DNA of 64,000 nucleotides, taken from the NCBI RefSeq assembly GCF_900591205.1, contig NZ_UUPU01000027.1, positions 62,001 to 126,000 of the forward strand. The letters are read 5' to 3'. Below are positions 54,979-64,000 of this stretch, in pieces (within the stretch, counting starts at the first letter, position 1; the number at the start of each line of letters is the position of its first letter). The stretch is from Pseudomonas viridiflava. Lineage in GTDB: Bacteria; Pseudomonadota; Gammaproteobacteria; Pseudomonadales; Pseudomonadaceae. The translations under genes and the position numbers were made by a program. The notes under the pieces are model-generated. The model was given only the letters and a program-made list of their open reading frames with translations, was not told the DNA's origin and did no database searches.

Positions 54979-56325
54979 TTACTCGGCAGCCGGTGCCTCC
55001 GGTTTGCGGCGCTTGAGCGGCGCCATGCCGTCCTTGCTGACCAGCGACAGGTTGTCGGTCTTCGGCCGGTTGGCGATCTTGCGCTTGGTCGGCGACTTGG
55101 CGCCGGCCTTTTTCTTGTCGCCCTTGGCGTCGGTCTTTTTCTTCTTCACGCCAACAGCCTTGCCCGACGCCTTGACCTTCTTCGGCCCGGTGTAGGTGCC
55201 TTTGACTTCCTTGATGGTACGGCGCTCGAACGACTGCTTGAGGTAGCGCTCGATGCTCGACATCAGGTTCCAGTCGCCGTGGCAGATCAGCGAGATCGCC
55301 AGGCCATCGTTGCCGGCACGCCCGGTACGACCGATACGGTGCACGTACTCGTCGCCGCTGCGTGGCATGTCGAAGTTGATGACCATGTCCAGGCCATCCA
55401 CGTCCAGGCCGCGTGCAGCCACGTCGGTAGCCACCAGAATTTTCACGCCGCCGGCCTTGAGGCGGTCGATCGCCAGCTTGCGGTCCTTCTGGTCTTTTTC
55501 ACCGTGCAGCACGAACGCCTTGTAATCCTGGGCCACCAGGCGACCGTAGATGCGGTCAGCCGCAGCGCGGGTGTTGGTGAACACGATGGCCTTCTGATAG
55601 GTCTCGTTGGCCAGCAGCCAGTTGAGGATCTGTTCTTTGTGCACATTGTGGTCAGCCGTAACGATCTGCTGGCGCGTGGTCGCGTTCAGGTCGCTGACGT
55701 TGTTGACCTGCAAGTGCTCAGGGTTGTTCAGGACCTTGGCGACCATGTCGCGCAGGGTCGAACCGCCGGTGGTGGCAGAGAACAGCATCGTCTGCTGGCG
55801 GTTAACGCACTCAGCCACAAGACGCTGCACATCGTCGGCAAAGCCCATGTCGAGCATGCGATCAGCTTCGTCCAGCACCAGCACTTCGACTTCCTTGAGG
55901 TCGAGGTTGCCGGCGTTGAGTTGCTCGATCATGCGGCCCGGGGTGCCGATCAGGATATCCGGCACCTTGCGCAGCATGGCGGCCTGGACCTTGAAGTCTT
56001 CGCCACCGGTGATCAAGCCTGACTTGATGAAGGTGAACTGCGAGAAGCGCTCCACTTCCTTCAAGGTCTGCTGGGCCAGCTCGCGGGTCGGCAGCAGGAT
56101 CAAGGTCTTGATGCTGACGCGGACTTTGGCTGGGCCGATCAGACGGTTCAGAATCGGCAGGACGAAGGCCGCAGTCTTGCCACTCCCGGTTTGAGCCGTC
56201 ACCCGCAGGTCACGCCCTTCGAGCGCGAGCGGGATGGCCGCTGCTTGCACAGGCGTAGGCTCGACAAATTTAAGCTCGGCCACGGCTTTGAGCAGGCGTT
56301 CGTGCAGGGCGAATTGGGAAAACAC
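54979..56325 (-). CDS. DEAD-box RNA helicase (SrmB/RhlE-like)
   Basis: This 448-residue ATP-dependent RNA helicase begins FSQFALHERLLKAVAELKF (Q motif), then Walker A TAQTGSGKTAAF, LDEADRMLDMGF (DEAD), SATTG, and HRIGRTGRAG. A Lys-rich C-terminal tail probably binds RNA. Likely roles are ribosome assembly or cold-shock RNA remodelling. I chose GTG 56325 because GAGG lies eight bases upstream; the longer TTG start at 56349 adds a short unrelated stretch. Which named helicase it matches is unsettled. Confidence 0.9.
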   Translation of the reverse strand: MFSQFALHERLLKAVAELKFVEPTPVQAAAIPLALEGRDLRVTAQTGSGKTAAFVLPILNRLIGPAKVRVSIKTLILLPTRELAQQTLKEVERFSQFTFIKSGLITGGEDFKVQAAMLRKVPDILIGTPGRMIEQLNAGNLDLKEVEVLVLDEADRMLDMGFADDVQRLVAECVNRQQTMLFSATTGGSTLRDMVAKVLNNPEHLQVNNVSDLNATTRQQIVTADHNVHKEQILNWLLANETYQKAIVFTNTRAAADRIYGRLVAQDYKAFVLHGEKDQKDRKLAIDRLKAGGVKILVATDVAARGLDVDGLDMVINFDMPRSGDEYVHRIGRTGRAGNDGLAISLICHGDWNLMSSIERYLKQSFERRTIKEVKGTYTGPKKVKASGKAVGVKKKKTDAKGDKKKAGAKSPTKRKIANRPKTDNLSLVSKDGMAPLKRRKPEAPAAE

Positions 56326-56518
56326 GGGTGCTACCTCGAAGAAATACAAAAAATCAGCTGCATAGGTTACCGGTTTCGGGCGTCCAAACCGAGCGTCTTT
56401 ACGCGAACGGCGCTAATCAGCTGGTTTTTTGTCAGTGTATTTGTCCTTAACCCTAACTTTATTGCACTTAAATGCTCTAATCGCCCCGTCTTGTCTCACA
56501 GAAGAATCGGTTACACCC

Positions 56519-57817
56519 ATGGATATCAAACAGCTCTGGCTCAACGCCCAGGACCTCTGGGGCGCCCTCGATCAACACCCGCTGCTGCATGCAAGCCTGG
56601 GTCTGCTGGTGTTGCTGGTAGTGGCCCTGCTGCTCGGACGGGTGGCGCGTTACCTCATCCTCCACGCCGTCAAACTGCTCGGCCGGCAACCGGCCCTGCA
56701 TTGGCTCAATGACCTGCGGCACAACAAAGTCTTTCATCGCCTGGCGCAGATGACCCCGTCACTGGTGATCCAGTTCGGCCTGTACCTGGTGCCGGACCTG
56801 AGCAAAACCGCGATCCTGTTTATCGGCAACGTGGCCCTGGCGCTCACCATCCTGTTCATGACGCTGGCCATGAGCGCCCTGCTGAGTGCCCTGCTGGACA
56901 TCTACGCACGCACCGAACACGCGCGCACCCGCTCGATCAAGGGCTATGTGCAGTTGGCGAAGATGGTGCTGTTCGTGTTTGCCGCGATCATCATCGTCGC
57001 CACCCTGATTGACCGATCGCCGTTGTTGCTGCTGTCGGGGCTGGGTGCGATGTCGGCGGTGATTCTGTTGGTGTACAAGGACACCCTGCTGTCATTTGTC
57101 GCCAGCGTGCAGCTCACCAGCAACGACATGCTGCGCGTCGGCGACTGGATCGAAATGCCCCAGGTCGGCGCTGACGGTGACGTGGTGGACATCACCTTGC
57201 ACACGGTCAAGGTGCAGAATTTCGACAAGACCATCGTGTCCATCCCGACCTGGCGCCTGATGTCCGAATCGTTCAAGAACTGGCGCGGCATGCAGGCTTC
57301 CGGCGGACGCCGCATCAAGCGCAGCCTGTTTATCGACGCCAGCGGCGTGCGTTTTCTACGCGATGATGAAGAATTGCGCATGACCCAGGTGCACCTGCTC
57401 ACCGACTATATCGGGCGCAAGCAGGCCGAACTCAAAGCCTGGAACGAAGCCCAGGGGCGCAGCGCGCAACTGTCGGCTAACCGCCGCCGCATGACCAACC
57501 TCGGCACCTTCCGCGCCTACGCCCTGGCCTATCTGAAAAGCCACCCGGACATTCAGCCGAACATGACCTGCATGGTGCGCCAGATGCAAACCACCGCCCA
57601 AGGCGTGCCGCTGGAGATCTACTGCTTCACCCGCACCACGGCGTGGGCGGATTACGAGCGGATCCAGGGGGATATCTTCGATTATTTGCTGGCGGTGTTG
57701 CCGGAGTTTGGTTTGAGCCTTTACCAACAGCCGAGTGGCAATGATTTACGCGCCGGCGTGCTGCCGGCGGTGCTGGGGACCAGCCATTTGCCAGCCCCGC
57801 AAAGCAGTGTCACGTAA
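56519..57817 (+). CDS. MscS-family mechanosensitive ion channel (YbdG-like)
   Basis: This 432-residue protein has N-terminal helices, a pore-lining helix with GLGAMSAVILLVYKDTLLSFVASVQL, then the MscS beta domain TSNDMLRVGDWIEMP with VVDITLHTVKVQNFDKTIVSIP and FKNWRGM. A large C-terminal domain ends the chain. The size and the RRIKRSLFID motif place it with YbdG/MscM-type channels that open on osmotic down-shock. ATG 56519 is the likely start. Its last eight bases overlap the KAP gene 3' end. Confidence 0.93.
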   Translation: MDIKQLWLNAQDLWGALDQHPLLHASLGLLVLLVVALLLGRVARYLILHAVKLLGRQPALHWLNDLRHNKVFHRLAQMTPSLVIQFGLYLVPDLSKTAILFIGNVALALTILFMTLAMSALLSALLDIYARTEHARTRSIKGYVQLAKMVLFVFAAIIIVATLIDRSPLLLLSGLGAMSAVILLVYKDTLLSFVASVQLTSNDMLRVGDWIEMPQVGADGDVVDITLHTVKVQNFDKTIVSIPTWRLMSESFKNWRGMQASGGRRIKRSLFIDASGVRFLRDDEELRMTQVHLLTDYIGRKQAELKAWNEAQGRSAQLSANRRRMTNLGTFRAYALAYLKSHPDIQPNMTCMVRQMQTTAQGVPLEIYCFTRTTAWADYERIQGDIFDYLLAVLPEFGLSLYQQPSGNDLRAGVLPAVLGTSHLPAPQSSVT

Positions 57818-60776
57818 CTAAGGGTTCATGAGGCAACCAAGTCGTTGCCTCACAAAATGCATCAAGGGCATCACAAACGGCTTGGAGATCATCCTTGTAA
57901 CTCCTGATGAAGTCAGGTGTACAAACCCTGCGTTCAAGTTCCATATAGGCCGCACTTAAAACCGTATTGCGGTGTTGCATCCAATAGGATGTCAAGCCCG
58001 GAAGGTCCAGCGACAAAATAACGCTACTGGCCGAAAGCGCAGAATCAAACTCACTGTTCGCGGCGTCAGGCTTTTCAACGCCGGTGGATTCCTGAAGAAA
58101 GTTAGCCATGCAAAAATCAACAAAATGCAGCAAATTTCCTTCATTCTTATCGACGTTAAAACACACCTCGAATAAATAGCGACTTATCAGGCTTGATATT
58201 TGATGTTTGTCAGCAACGCCTGCCTCATCATAAAATCCACAGCCATGCTCCTTTTTTCTCGACGAAGGCATATGGAGCATATTTTCAACGACAAACAAAA
58301 GAAAACTATTTTTCTCTGTAGCTACTTGATCTTCCAAAGACAGCGTTGATTCATCTAAAACTGCCGAGGCGTCAGCAGCACGCACGCCGACCAAAAAGCC
58401 TTGAATCGGAACCTGCGCAACCTGCTCAAATAAATTCTTGCCTGGCTCAATAAACTCGCTTTTAAATCGAGCAAAAACATATTGACTAAAAACCCTCAAG
58501 CCCTCTGTATCTTCATTTGAACCGTCATGCTGAGCCTGATACTCATACAATGAATCATAAACCTCAGGGTAGCGACTACTTTTCCTCCGAGAGCAATTCA
58601 GACGAAGCAATAGGACGTCACGCCATTTGAACACATCACGTTCAGGCTTCAGCATACGCTCGACTATCCCACGCCCCTCATATTTTCCTTCGCCAAAAAT
58701 GTAATGCGCAACATACAGCGCCGCTTGTGGTTTTTTCTCCCGGCCGATCTCCCATATAATCACCGCCAATAATTTATGAATATCCAAAATTAAACGATGC
58801 CGTAAACTGTCACCCGAAACACGAAGCGACATATAACCGGGAAGCATATTAAGTATGGCCTCGATAACGCTGCTCGCCAATTCCATGCGGTCGTTACAGT
58901 GACCTACCAGGATATTCCAGAATTGTTGGTGCGCGCGCTCCCCCTTGCAAAGTTCAAACCCCCGTCTACTTAGAATTTCTTCAATAGACCCGCCGTTCAA
59001 AGCCTCACTCACCGCATCCTGGTAAAGCTTGAGCGTCTCTGCTGGGTCAGGCACGACGCGTCTAATTATAAGCGTCAGATAGCTCTCCAAATACCGGCCT
59101 TCAGACTTATTAGAGAACGCTCTTGTCGTTCTGCCGCCCTTCTCACTCGCCCTCACTTGTGTTGAAAATAAACTATTCAGTAAAAACTGTGCACCCGGCT
59201 CCTGATTTTTTATAAACGCCGAAAACCTTGGCATACTTCCTGAATTGGCCCCCTCACTGTCGACGGTTGAGAACATCCCTGAGCGGCCCTCCGTTTCTTC
59301 CGCATATACGCTCCGAAAGACACCAGGATAATTCATATGCAGCAAAACAAGGTTAATAATATCTCCCCGATTAAAATCGGTAATGGAAATATCAAGCTTT
59401 TCCAACTGCATTGAAATAACCGCATTAATAAATCGCTTGATCTTACGCAGATTACCGACTAGCCGCATATACTCTACAGCCTGCTGGCCCGCCAATAATT
59501 CAGCCAGGTCAGCCAACAATTCTTTCAGCACCGGCTCTCTGTCCGAGGTTAACGCCTGGACAAACTTCTCTTCGTTTTGCCAACCCGTTCTGAGGTATTC
59601 AATTATCGAGGCGGAGTCCAGCAAGAGACTAAATTTGACATTGATAAACTTCTCAAGAAATTCGCGCGACACTGCGCCATCGTCCTTTCCTGCAATCAGG
59701 TTTTCAGTGTCATAACAGAGAACATACGTAGCCTGGGACAGCGCAAAGGTTCTACGAACGGTAAACAGAACGTTACTGACCGCCTTGGGTTCAATGCGGT
59801 CCAAATCCTCGACGATCACGATCAGCCTATGATGAGTTCTGCGCAACACCGAATCTACATCAGTCAACAATTGATCAATCGTTTCATTTGTCGGTTCGAA
59901 CGACATTTTCAGACCAAACAAGGAAAACTCTGCCTTTCCCTTCAACATTTTCGAATAACGCGAAAGTGCCACTTTAAACTCTGGAGCAAAAACCTTGCTC
60001 TGGACAACCGTCAGCATCTCCTTGATAAATCGCTCAGTCAGATCCGGCTCACCAGCGTACCGTAGCGGCTCAAAGCGAAAAACAATGATTGATTCCTGCG
60101 CCTGCGTCGCCCAATAGTCCTGCGCAATTTTTAAAAAGCTGGTTTTGCCGACTCCCCAAGGTCCTTCAATGCCAAAGACCAGTCCCGATTCGGTATTACT
60201 GGCAAGTACTGTTTTGGCAAACGTGCTCGCGTCTTCAGTTTGCGACAGGCAATCGCGCGTCGGACCATCGATTTCCTTATCGGTCATAAAATAAAACTGC
60301 GGGTCAGGGCGCCGCCGTTCCAGCTGCAACGCGCTAACCCACGCGGTCACCATGAGCAGCGCGAAGAATAAAAGGAGTGCCGCTGCCCACCCCCACCCAA
60401 GCTCTTGACTGTCCAGTTGTTTCAGATAGTTCACGGCTTTCGAATCGATCAAAAACCAGTCGCATGCGGCACCAATGCCTAACGTGATCAGCAGATCAAC
60501 CCGCTTGCTCGTAAACAATCGTCTCCCGGTGCCACCAATGTCTCTGCTGAAAGCATATGCAAAAACCAAAATAACAAACAGAAGCTGCAGGCAAACTGAC
60601 CAGGCATCATGAAATGTATGTAACTTATTAGCCAGTGGCTGCCCTATTTGGTAAGCACAGCGCCCTACCTCAGAGGCTACAAACCCTAAAATCAGGGCTT
60701 TGAAGTAGACAACCAGTTCGGGCATTGACGTCTTGATTCGTGGGTCCTTCAAACCGTTCATCCTTGTACCGTTCAT
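57810..60776 (-). CDS. Membrane-anchored KAP-family P-loop NTPase
   Basis: This 988-residue protein has four hydrophobic segments at about residues 21-37, 58-77, 92-110 and 128-150. Walker A GPWGVGKT (205-212) and Walker B with VIVEDLDR (about 320-327) follow, then YVLCYDTENLIAG and the KAP-type FLEKFINVKF. The remaining 580 residues are helical with no known domain. KAP NTPases include F-plasmid PifA, which excludes phage T7, so a defence role is plausible (inference). DNA is markedly AT-richer than neighbours (about 38 percent GC in 58741-58800 against about 68 percent in 56641-56700). No ribosome site is visible before ATG 60776; ATG 60761 is an alternative. Confidence 0.9.
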   Translation of the reverse strand: MNGTRMNGLKDPRIKTSMPELVVYFKALILGFVASEVGRCAYQIGQPLANKLHTFHDAWSVCLQLLFVILVFAYAFSRDIGGTGRRLFTSKRVDLLITLGIGAACDWFLIDSKAVNYLKQLDSQELGWGWAAALLLFFALLMVTAWVSALQLERRRPDPQFYFMTDKEIDGPTRDCLSQTEDASTFAKTVLASNTESGLVFGIEGPWGVGKTSFLKIAQDYWATQAQESIIVFRFEPLRYAGEPDLTERFIKEMLTVVQSKVFAPEFKVALSRYSKMLKGKAEFSLFGLKMSFEPTNETIDQLLTDVDSVLRRTHHRLIVIVEDLDRIEPKAVSNVLFTVRRTFALSQATYVLCYDTENLIAGKDDGAVSREFLEKFINVKFSLLLDSASIIEYLRTGWQNEEKFVQALTSDREPVLKELLADLAELLAGQQAVEYMRLVGNLRKIKRFINAVISMQLEKLDISITDFNRGDIINLVLLHMNYPGVFRSVYAEETEGRSGMFSTVDSEGANSGSMPRFSAFIKNQEPGAQFLLNSLFSTQVRASEKGGRTTRAFSNKSEGRYLESYLTLIIRRVVPDPAETLKLYQDAVSEALNGGSIEEILSRRGFELCKGERAHQQFWNILVGHCNDRMELASSVIEAILNMLPGYMSLRVSGDSLRHRLILDIHKLLAVIIWEIGREKKPQAALYVAHYIFGEGKYEGRGIVERMLKPERDVFKWRDVLLLRLNCSRRKSSRYPEVYDSLYEYQAQHDGSNEDTEGLRVFSQYVFARFKSEFIEPGKNLFEQVAQVPIQGFLVGVRAADASAVLDESTLSLEDQVATEKNSFLLFVVENMLHMPSSRKKEHGCGFYDEAGVADKHQISSLISRYLFEVCFNVDKNEGNLLHFVDFCMANFLQESTGVEKPDAANSEFDSALSASSVILSLDLPGLTSYWMQHRNTVLSAAYMELERRVCTPDFIRSYKDDLQAVCDALDAFCEATTWLPHEPLVT

Positions 60777-60803
60777 TTGAAAATCTGCAATTCATGACGC
60801 GAA

Positions 60804-61688
60804 TCAGCGCCTGGCGTCAGCTCGGTTCACAACGGGTTGTTCGCGCACGCCCAACCGGCTGATCCACACCGCCCCGATAATCACCAACCCACCTAACGCC
60901 AGGCGGCCCAGCGGCTCGTGCTGGTTCCAGATCAGCAAATTCAGCAGCAACCCCACCGGTACATGCAGGTTGTTCATCACCGCCAGGGTGCCGCCCTGTA
61001 CCAGGCACGCGCCCTTGTTCCACCAGTACATACCGAGTGCCGTGCTGACCAGGCCGAGGAACACCAGCACGCCCCATTGCAGCGGTGCCTCGGGCAGGAA
61101 GTCGGCCTTGCCGAACAGCAGGAACGCCGGCAACACCACAATCAAGGCGCCCACATAGAAATAGCCAAAGCGTCGGTAGTGCGGCAGGTCGCTGGGGTAA
61201 CGCGCCACCAGATGCTTGTACATCACCTGCCCAGCGGCATAGGTAAAGTTGGCCAGTTGCAGCAGCAGGAAGCCCATGAGGAAGTGCGGGGTGATCTGGT
61301 CGAAGCGAATCACCGCCGCGCCCGCCACCGCGACCAATGCGGCGACCAGCGCCCAGGGGTTGAAATGGCGGTTGAGGGCGTCCTCGATCAGGGTCACATG
61401 CAGCGGCGTAAGGATGGTGAACAGCAGCACCTCCGGCACCGTCAGCACGCGAAAGCTCAGGTACAGGCATACGTAGGTCACGCCAAACTGCAAGGCGCCG
61501 ATCAGCAGCATGCCGCGCATGAAGGGCGGCGCCACCGAGCGCCAGCGTGTCAGTGGGATAAACACCAAACCAGCCAGCACCACGCGCACCAGCACGGCGA
61601 AGTAGCTGTCGACGTGACCGGCGAGGTATTCGCCGATCAAGCTGAAGGAAAATGCCTGAATCAGGGTGACAACCAGTAAGTAGCCCAT
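60804..61688 (-). CDS. EamA/DMT-family transporter
   Basis: This 294-residue drug/metabolite transporter has ten helices in two EamA repeats: GYLLVVTLIQAFSFSLIGEYLAG begins the first, and FTYAAGQVMYKHLV plus GMYWWNKGACLVQGGTLAVMNNLHVPVGLLLNLLIW the second. The last motif is typical of the carboxylate/amino-acid-exporter-like branch. It lies 27 bases downstream of the KAP start but probably has its own promoter. The substrate is unknown. Confidence 0.9.
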   Translation of the reverse strand: MGYLLVVTLIQAFSFSLIGEYLAGHVDSYFAVLVRVVLAGLVFIPLTRWRSVAPPFMRGMLLIGALQFGVTYVCLYLSFRVLTVPEVLLFTILTPLHVTLIEDALNRHFNPWALVAALVAVAGAAVIRFDQITPHFLMGFLLLQLANFTYAAGQVMYKHLVARYPSDLPHYRRFGYFYVGALIVVLPAFLLFGKADFLPEAPLQWGVLVFLGLVSTALGMYWWNKGACLVQGGTLAVMNNLHVPVGLLLNLLIWNQHEPLGRLALGGLVIIGAVWISRLGVREQPVVNRADARR

Positions 61689-61750
61689 GCGCGCCTCATT
61701 TCGAATGGGCGCGACATTAAAGGTTTTCAGCGTTTCACGAAACTCGGGGC

Positions 61751-61786
61751 AAAAAAAACCCGACCTCGCTATAGCGGCAGTCGGGT
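61751..61786 (-). terminator. Terminator downstream of azoR
   Basis: Stem ACCCGAC..GTCGGGT with a run of eight A on the plus strand, i.e. a T-run at the end of the minus-strand transcript. Confidence 0.85.
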
Positions 61787-61891
61787 AGGAGCACTCAGGA
61801 GCAACAAGTGCAAAGGGAGGTTCGATACGCGTACTTGAAGGGTTTGCGTGGGGCTAGATAAACATTGCGCGATTATCTGGCGATTAAAGGA

Positions 61892-62491
61892 TCAGGCAAC
61901 CTGTGCCAGCAACGCCTTGGCATGGTTGAGGCCCTTTTCCTGGAAATCCCCACTCAGGTTCACCCCTTCGGCATGAATGAAGGTGACGTCATGAATCCCG
62001 ATAAAGGCCATCACCTGACGCAAGTACGGTTCCTGGTGATCCGAGCTGGCACCGGTGTGGATGCCGCCGCGAGCGGTGAGCACGATGGCGCGCTTGCCGG
62101 TCAGCAGCCCTTGAGGGCCGGTGGCGGTGTACTTGAAGGTCACTCCGGCGCGCAACACGTGGTCCAGCCAGGCTTTGAGGGTGCTGGGGATGGCGAAGTT
62201 GTACATCGGCGCGGCCAGCACCAACACATCGGCGGCCAGCAACTCATCAGTCAATTCATTGGAGCGATCCAGCGAGGCCTGTTCGATATCGTTGCGCTGT
62301 TCGGTGGCTTTCATCCAGCCGCCGAGCAGGTTGGCGTCCAGGTGCGGAACCGGATTAAGGGCCACGTCGCGCATGGTGATCTGATCCGCCGGATGGGCAG
62401 CCTGCCATTGGCTGATGAACTGCCGGGTCAGTTGTCGGGAGATCGAATCCTGCTGGCGGGCGCTGCTTTCGATGATCAGAACATTGGACAT
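61892..62491 (-). CDS. azoR: FMN-dependent NADH-azoreductase
   Basis: This 199-residue flavodoxin-fold enzyme starts SNVLIIESSARQQDSISRQLT and has APMYNFAIPSTLKAWLDHVLRAGVTF, the FMN/substrate signature of AzoR, plus TARGGIHTG. It reduces azo dyes and quinones with NAD(P)H, so quinone detoxification is the likely natural role (family knowledge). The start, ATG 62491, agrees with the family. A terminator follows. Confidence 0.96.
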   Translation of the reverse strand: MSNVLIIESSARQQDSISRQLTRQFISQWQAAHPADQITMRDVALNPVPHLDANLLGGWMKATEQRNDIEQASLDRSNELTDELLAADVLVLAAPMYNFAIPSTLKAWLDHVLRAGVTFKYTATGPQGLLTGKRAIVLTARGGIHTGASSDHQEPYLRQVMAFIGIHDVTFIHAEGVNLSGDFQEKGLNHAKALLAQVA

Positions 62492-62606
62492 GGCTTGGTA
62501 GGCTCCATCTGTAAATGCTGTAAGGCGATGGAGAAAAGATTAACCAGGGGCCATTCGATTAAAAAGCGCAAAAAACTGCTATAACCCATCTATAAATTTG
62601 TTTATA

Positions 62607-62636
62607 AGCGGAGTATTCCGGTAGACATGCTCCGCT
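62607..62636 (-). terminator. Probable terminator of the small secreted gene
   Basis: AGCGGAG..CTCCGCT stem followed on the minus strand by TTATAAAC; the T-run is weak. Confidence 0.5.
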
Positions 62637-62642
62637 GCCGCA

Positions 62643-62957
62643 TTATTTTGGAGCGCACGCCAGAGCGATTCGCATCTTGATGATGGCGCGATTGAACTTG
62701 ATCGTGGTGTCGGTGCTTTCGCCCGCCGGTACGGTGACGGTACGTCGCCGCGGCGCTTCCGGGCCGTTGGTGAAGATTACCGAACACACGGCGTCATGCG
62801 TGCCGTAGTTATTCAGTCGGATCGAGCTGATGTCGCCGTCCACGTCGGACGCGGTGTAGTCGATGCTCACGCCGTCGATCTTTTTAGTCACGTCGATGGG
62901 GTAGGCAAACGCGCTCATCGGCAGCAGCGCCAGCAACACACAACAGAATTTTCTCAT
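62643..62957 (-). CDS. Small secreted protein, unknown
   Basis: This 104-residue protein has a Sec signal (RKFCCVLLALLPMSAFAYP) and a beta-rich mature domain with VDGDISSIRLNNYGTHDAVCSVIF and TVPAGESTDTTIKF; the two cysteines could form a disulfide. The sequence resembles a pilin-like or immunoglobulin-like fold in its rhythm, but no family is recognised. It is divergent from the LysR gene, 49 bases away, and may be controlled by it. Confidence 0.78.
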   Translation of the reverse strand: MRKFCCVLLALLPMSAFAYPIDVTKKIDGVSIDYTASDVDGDISSIRLNNYGTHDAVCSVIFTNGPEAPRRRTVTVPAGESTDTTIKFNRAIIKMRIALACAPK

Positions 62958-63006
62958 TCGGCAGTCTCCAATAAGGACCGCCAGCTTAGGACAAGAGGAA
63001 CCCATC

Positions 63007-63930
63007 TTGAAAGCGCCCCGCGTTACCCTCGATCAATGGCGCACGCTGCAAGCCGTGGTCGACCATGGCGGCTTCGCCCAGGCGGCTGAAGCGCTGCACC
63101 GTTCGCAGTCCTCGGTGAGCTACACCGTGGCCCGCATGCAAGACCAGCTCGGCGTGCCGCTGCTGCGCATCGACGGGCGCAAGGCGGTCCTCACCGACGC
63201 TGGCGAAGTGCTGTTGCGCCGCTCCCGGCAACTGGTGAAAAACGCCAGCCAGCTGGAAGACCTCGCCCACCACATGGAGCAGGGCTGGGAGGCGGAGGTG
63301 CGGCTGGTGGTCGACGCCGCCTACCCCAATGCACGCCTGGTGCGCGCCCTCACTGCCTTTATGCCGCAAAGCCGTGGCTGCCGGGTGCGCTTGCGTGAAG
63401 AGGTGCTGTCCGGCGTCGAAGAGCTATTGCTCGACGGCATGGCCGACCTGGCTATCAGCAGCTTCATTATCCCGGGCTATCTGGGCACGGAACTGAGCGA
63501 TGTGGAATTTATCGCCGTGGCCCACCCCGACCACTCGTTGCATCGCCTGAACCGCGAATTGAGCTTCCAGGACCTGGAAAGCCAGATGCAGGTGGTGATC
63601 CGTGACTCCGGCCGCCAGCAGCCACGGGACGTCGGCTGGCTTGGCGCCGAACAGCGCTGGACCGTCGGCAGCCTGGCCACCGCCGCCACTTTCGTCAGCA
63701 GCGGCCTGGGCTTTGCCTGGTTGCCGCGCCACCTGATTGAGCGCGAACTCAAGGAGGGCCTGCTCAAGCAGCTACCCTTGGAAGAGGGCGGCAGCCGCAA
63801 CCCCACCTTCTACCTGTACTCGAACAAGGACAAACCCCTGGGGCCAGCCACGCAGATTCTTGTGGAGTTGCTGCGCACCTTTGATACCGCCCCGCTGGAC
63901 GCGCCTTTTGCCGCCCCCCAGCAAGCCTGA
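63007..63930 (+). CDS. LysR family transcriptional regulator (TTG start)
   Basis: This 307-residue LysR protein has the winged helix TLDQWRTLQAVVDHGGFAQAAEALHRSQSSVSYTVARMQ, followed by LGVPLLRIDGRKAVLTDAGEVLL. The C-terminal domain has LDGMADLAISSFI and GLGFAWLPRHLIE. The only sensible start is TTG 63007, with AGAGGAA at eight bases; ATG is not available in frame nearby. Likely targets are the divergent small secreted gene or the hydrolase downstream. Confidence 0.9.
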   Translation: MKAPRVTLDQWRTLQAVVDHGGFAQAAEALHRSQSSVSYTVARMQDQLGVPLLRIDGRKAVLTDAGEVLLRRSRQLVKNASQLEDLAHHMEQGWEAEVRLVVDAAYPNARLVRALTAFMPQSRGCRVRLREEVLSGVEELLLDGMADLAISSFIIPGYLGTELSDVEFIAVAHPDHSLHRLNRELSFQDLESQMQVVIRDSGRQQPRDVGWLGAEQRWTVGSLATAATFVSSGLGFAWLPRHLIERELKEGLLKQLPLEEGGSRNPTFYLYSNKDKPLGPATQILVELLRTFDTAPLDAPFAAPQQA

Positions 63931-63944
63931 AATGGAGTTCATGC

Positions 63945-64000
63945 ATGGCCTGGTTCGACCACGAAGGATGCAACCTGCATTACGAGGAATACGGCCACGG
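63945..64000 (+). CDS. Alpha/beta hydrolase (start only, cut by window edge)
   Basis: The first 18 complete codons read MAWFDHEGCNLHYEEYGH, a typical N-terminus of alpha/beta hydrolase fold enzymes that continue to a GxSxG nucleophile outside this window. GGAG lies seven bases before ATG 63945; the earlier ATG at 63941 is in another frame. It follows the LysR gene directly. Confidence 0.75.
   Translation, partial: MAWFDHEGCNLHYEEYGH

Noticed and set aside
57972..60289. Plus-strand frames inside the KAP gene as toxin or antitoxin partners
   Set aside because: They are short, lack ribosome sites and are antisense to a continuous 988-codon gene.

Overview
The window reads as chromosome of a Pseudomonas of the fluorescens group. 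The coding DNA is GC-rich. Gene order in several blocks matches what I recall of P. aeruginosa: fadL, GPx, MFS and MarR beside the cob genes; hda, purM and purN; mazG, relA, rlmD and cysM; gbuR, gbuA, transporters, a PA1414-like gene and a LysR gene. The DNA is peppered with the REP/REPIN palindromes typical of that group. I see no rRNA, tRNA, CRISPR array, insertion sequence or prophage.

Layout: (1) 1-8.1 kb: the start of recQ, a YecA/UPF0149 protein, a small DUF454 membrane protein, a very large transporter-like hybrid histidine kinase, rmuC and a Sel1-repeat protein. (2) 8.1-14.2 kb: small orphan genes with long leaders, fadL, a periplasmic glutathione-peroxidase-like protein, and a MarR/MFS pair with matching operator palindromes. 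(3) 14.2-23.9 kb: an aerobic cobalamin cluster on the minus strand. A cobalamin riboswitch precedes cobO-cobB-bluB-cbiB-cobD-cobQ, joined by short overlaps. A 0.5 kb repeat-filled gap then separates these from cobU-cobT-cobC-cobS. (4) 24-39.8 kb: a sorbosone-dehydrogenase-like lipoprotein, two NlpC/P60 lipoproteins, hda, an AI-2E/PerM permease, a DUF2066 protein, purMN with a DUF3108 protein, DUF2058, mazG, relA, and cysM-rlmD. (5) 40-50.8 kb: tapT, then a guanidinobutyrate locus (gbuR, gbuA, SnoaL-like protein, NCS1 and SSS transporters), a PA1414-type mini-gene with a possible Anr site and sRNA leader, a LysR gene, an MFS gene and a second NCS1 permease. (6) 50.8-57.8 kb: cvfB, envelope proteins, a DEAD-box helicase and a mechanosensitive channel. 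(7) 57.8-60.8 kb: a 988-residue membrane-anchored KAP-family NTPase in visibly AT-richer DNA. It is the clearest acquired gene here and a candidate defence gene. (8) 60.8-64 kb: an EamA transporter, azoR, a small secreted protein, a LysR gene and the start of an alpha/beta hydrolase.

The observations most worth following are the KAP gene, the PA1414/SicX-like locus, and two places where REP sequence is read through as the C-terminal tail of a protein (cobB and the NCS1 permease of the gbu locus). A 39-residue ORF coupled to the MFS gene and the structured leader of the 73-residue gene at 9303 are also of interest.
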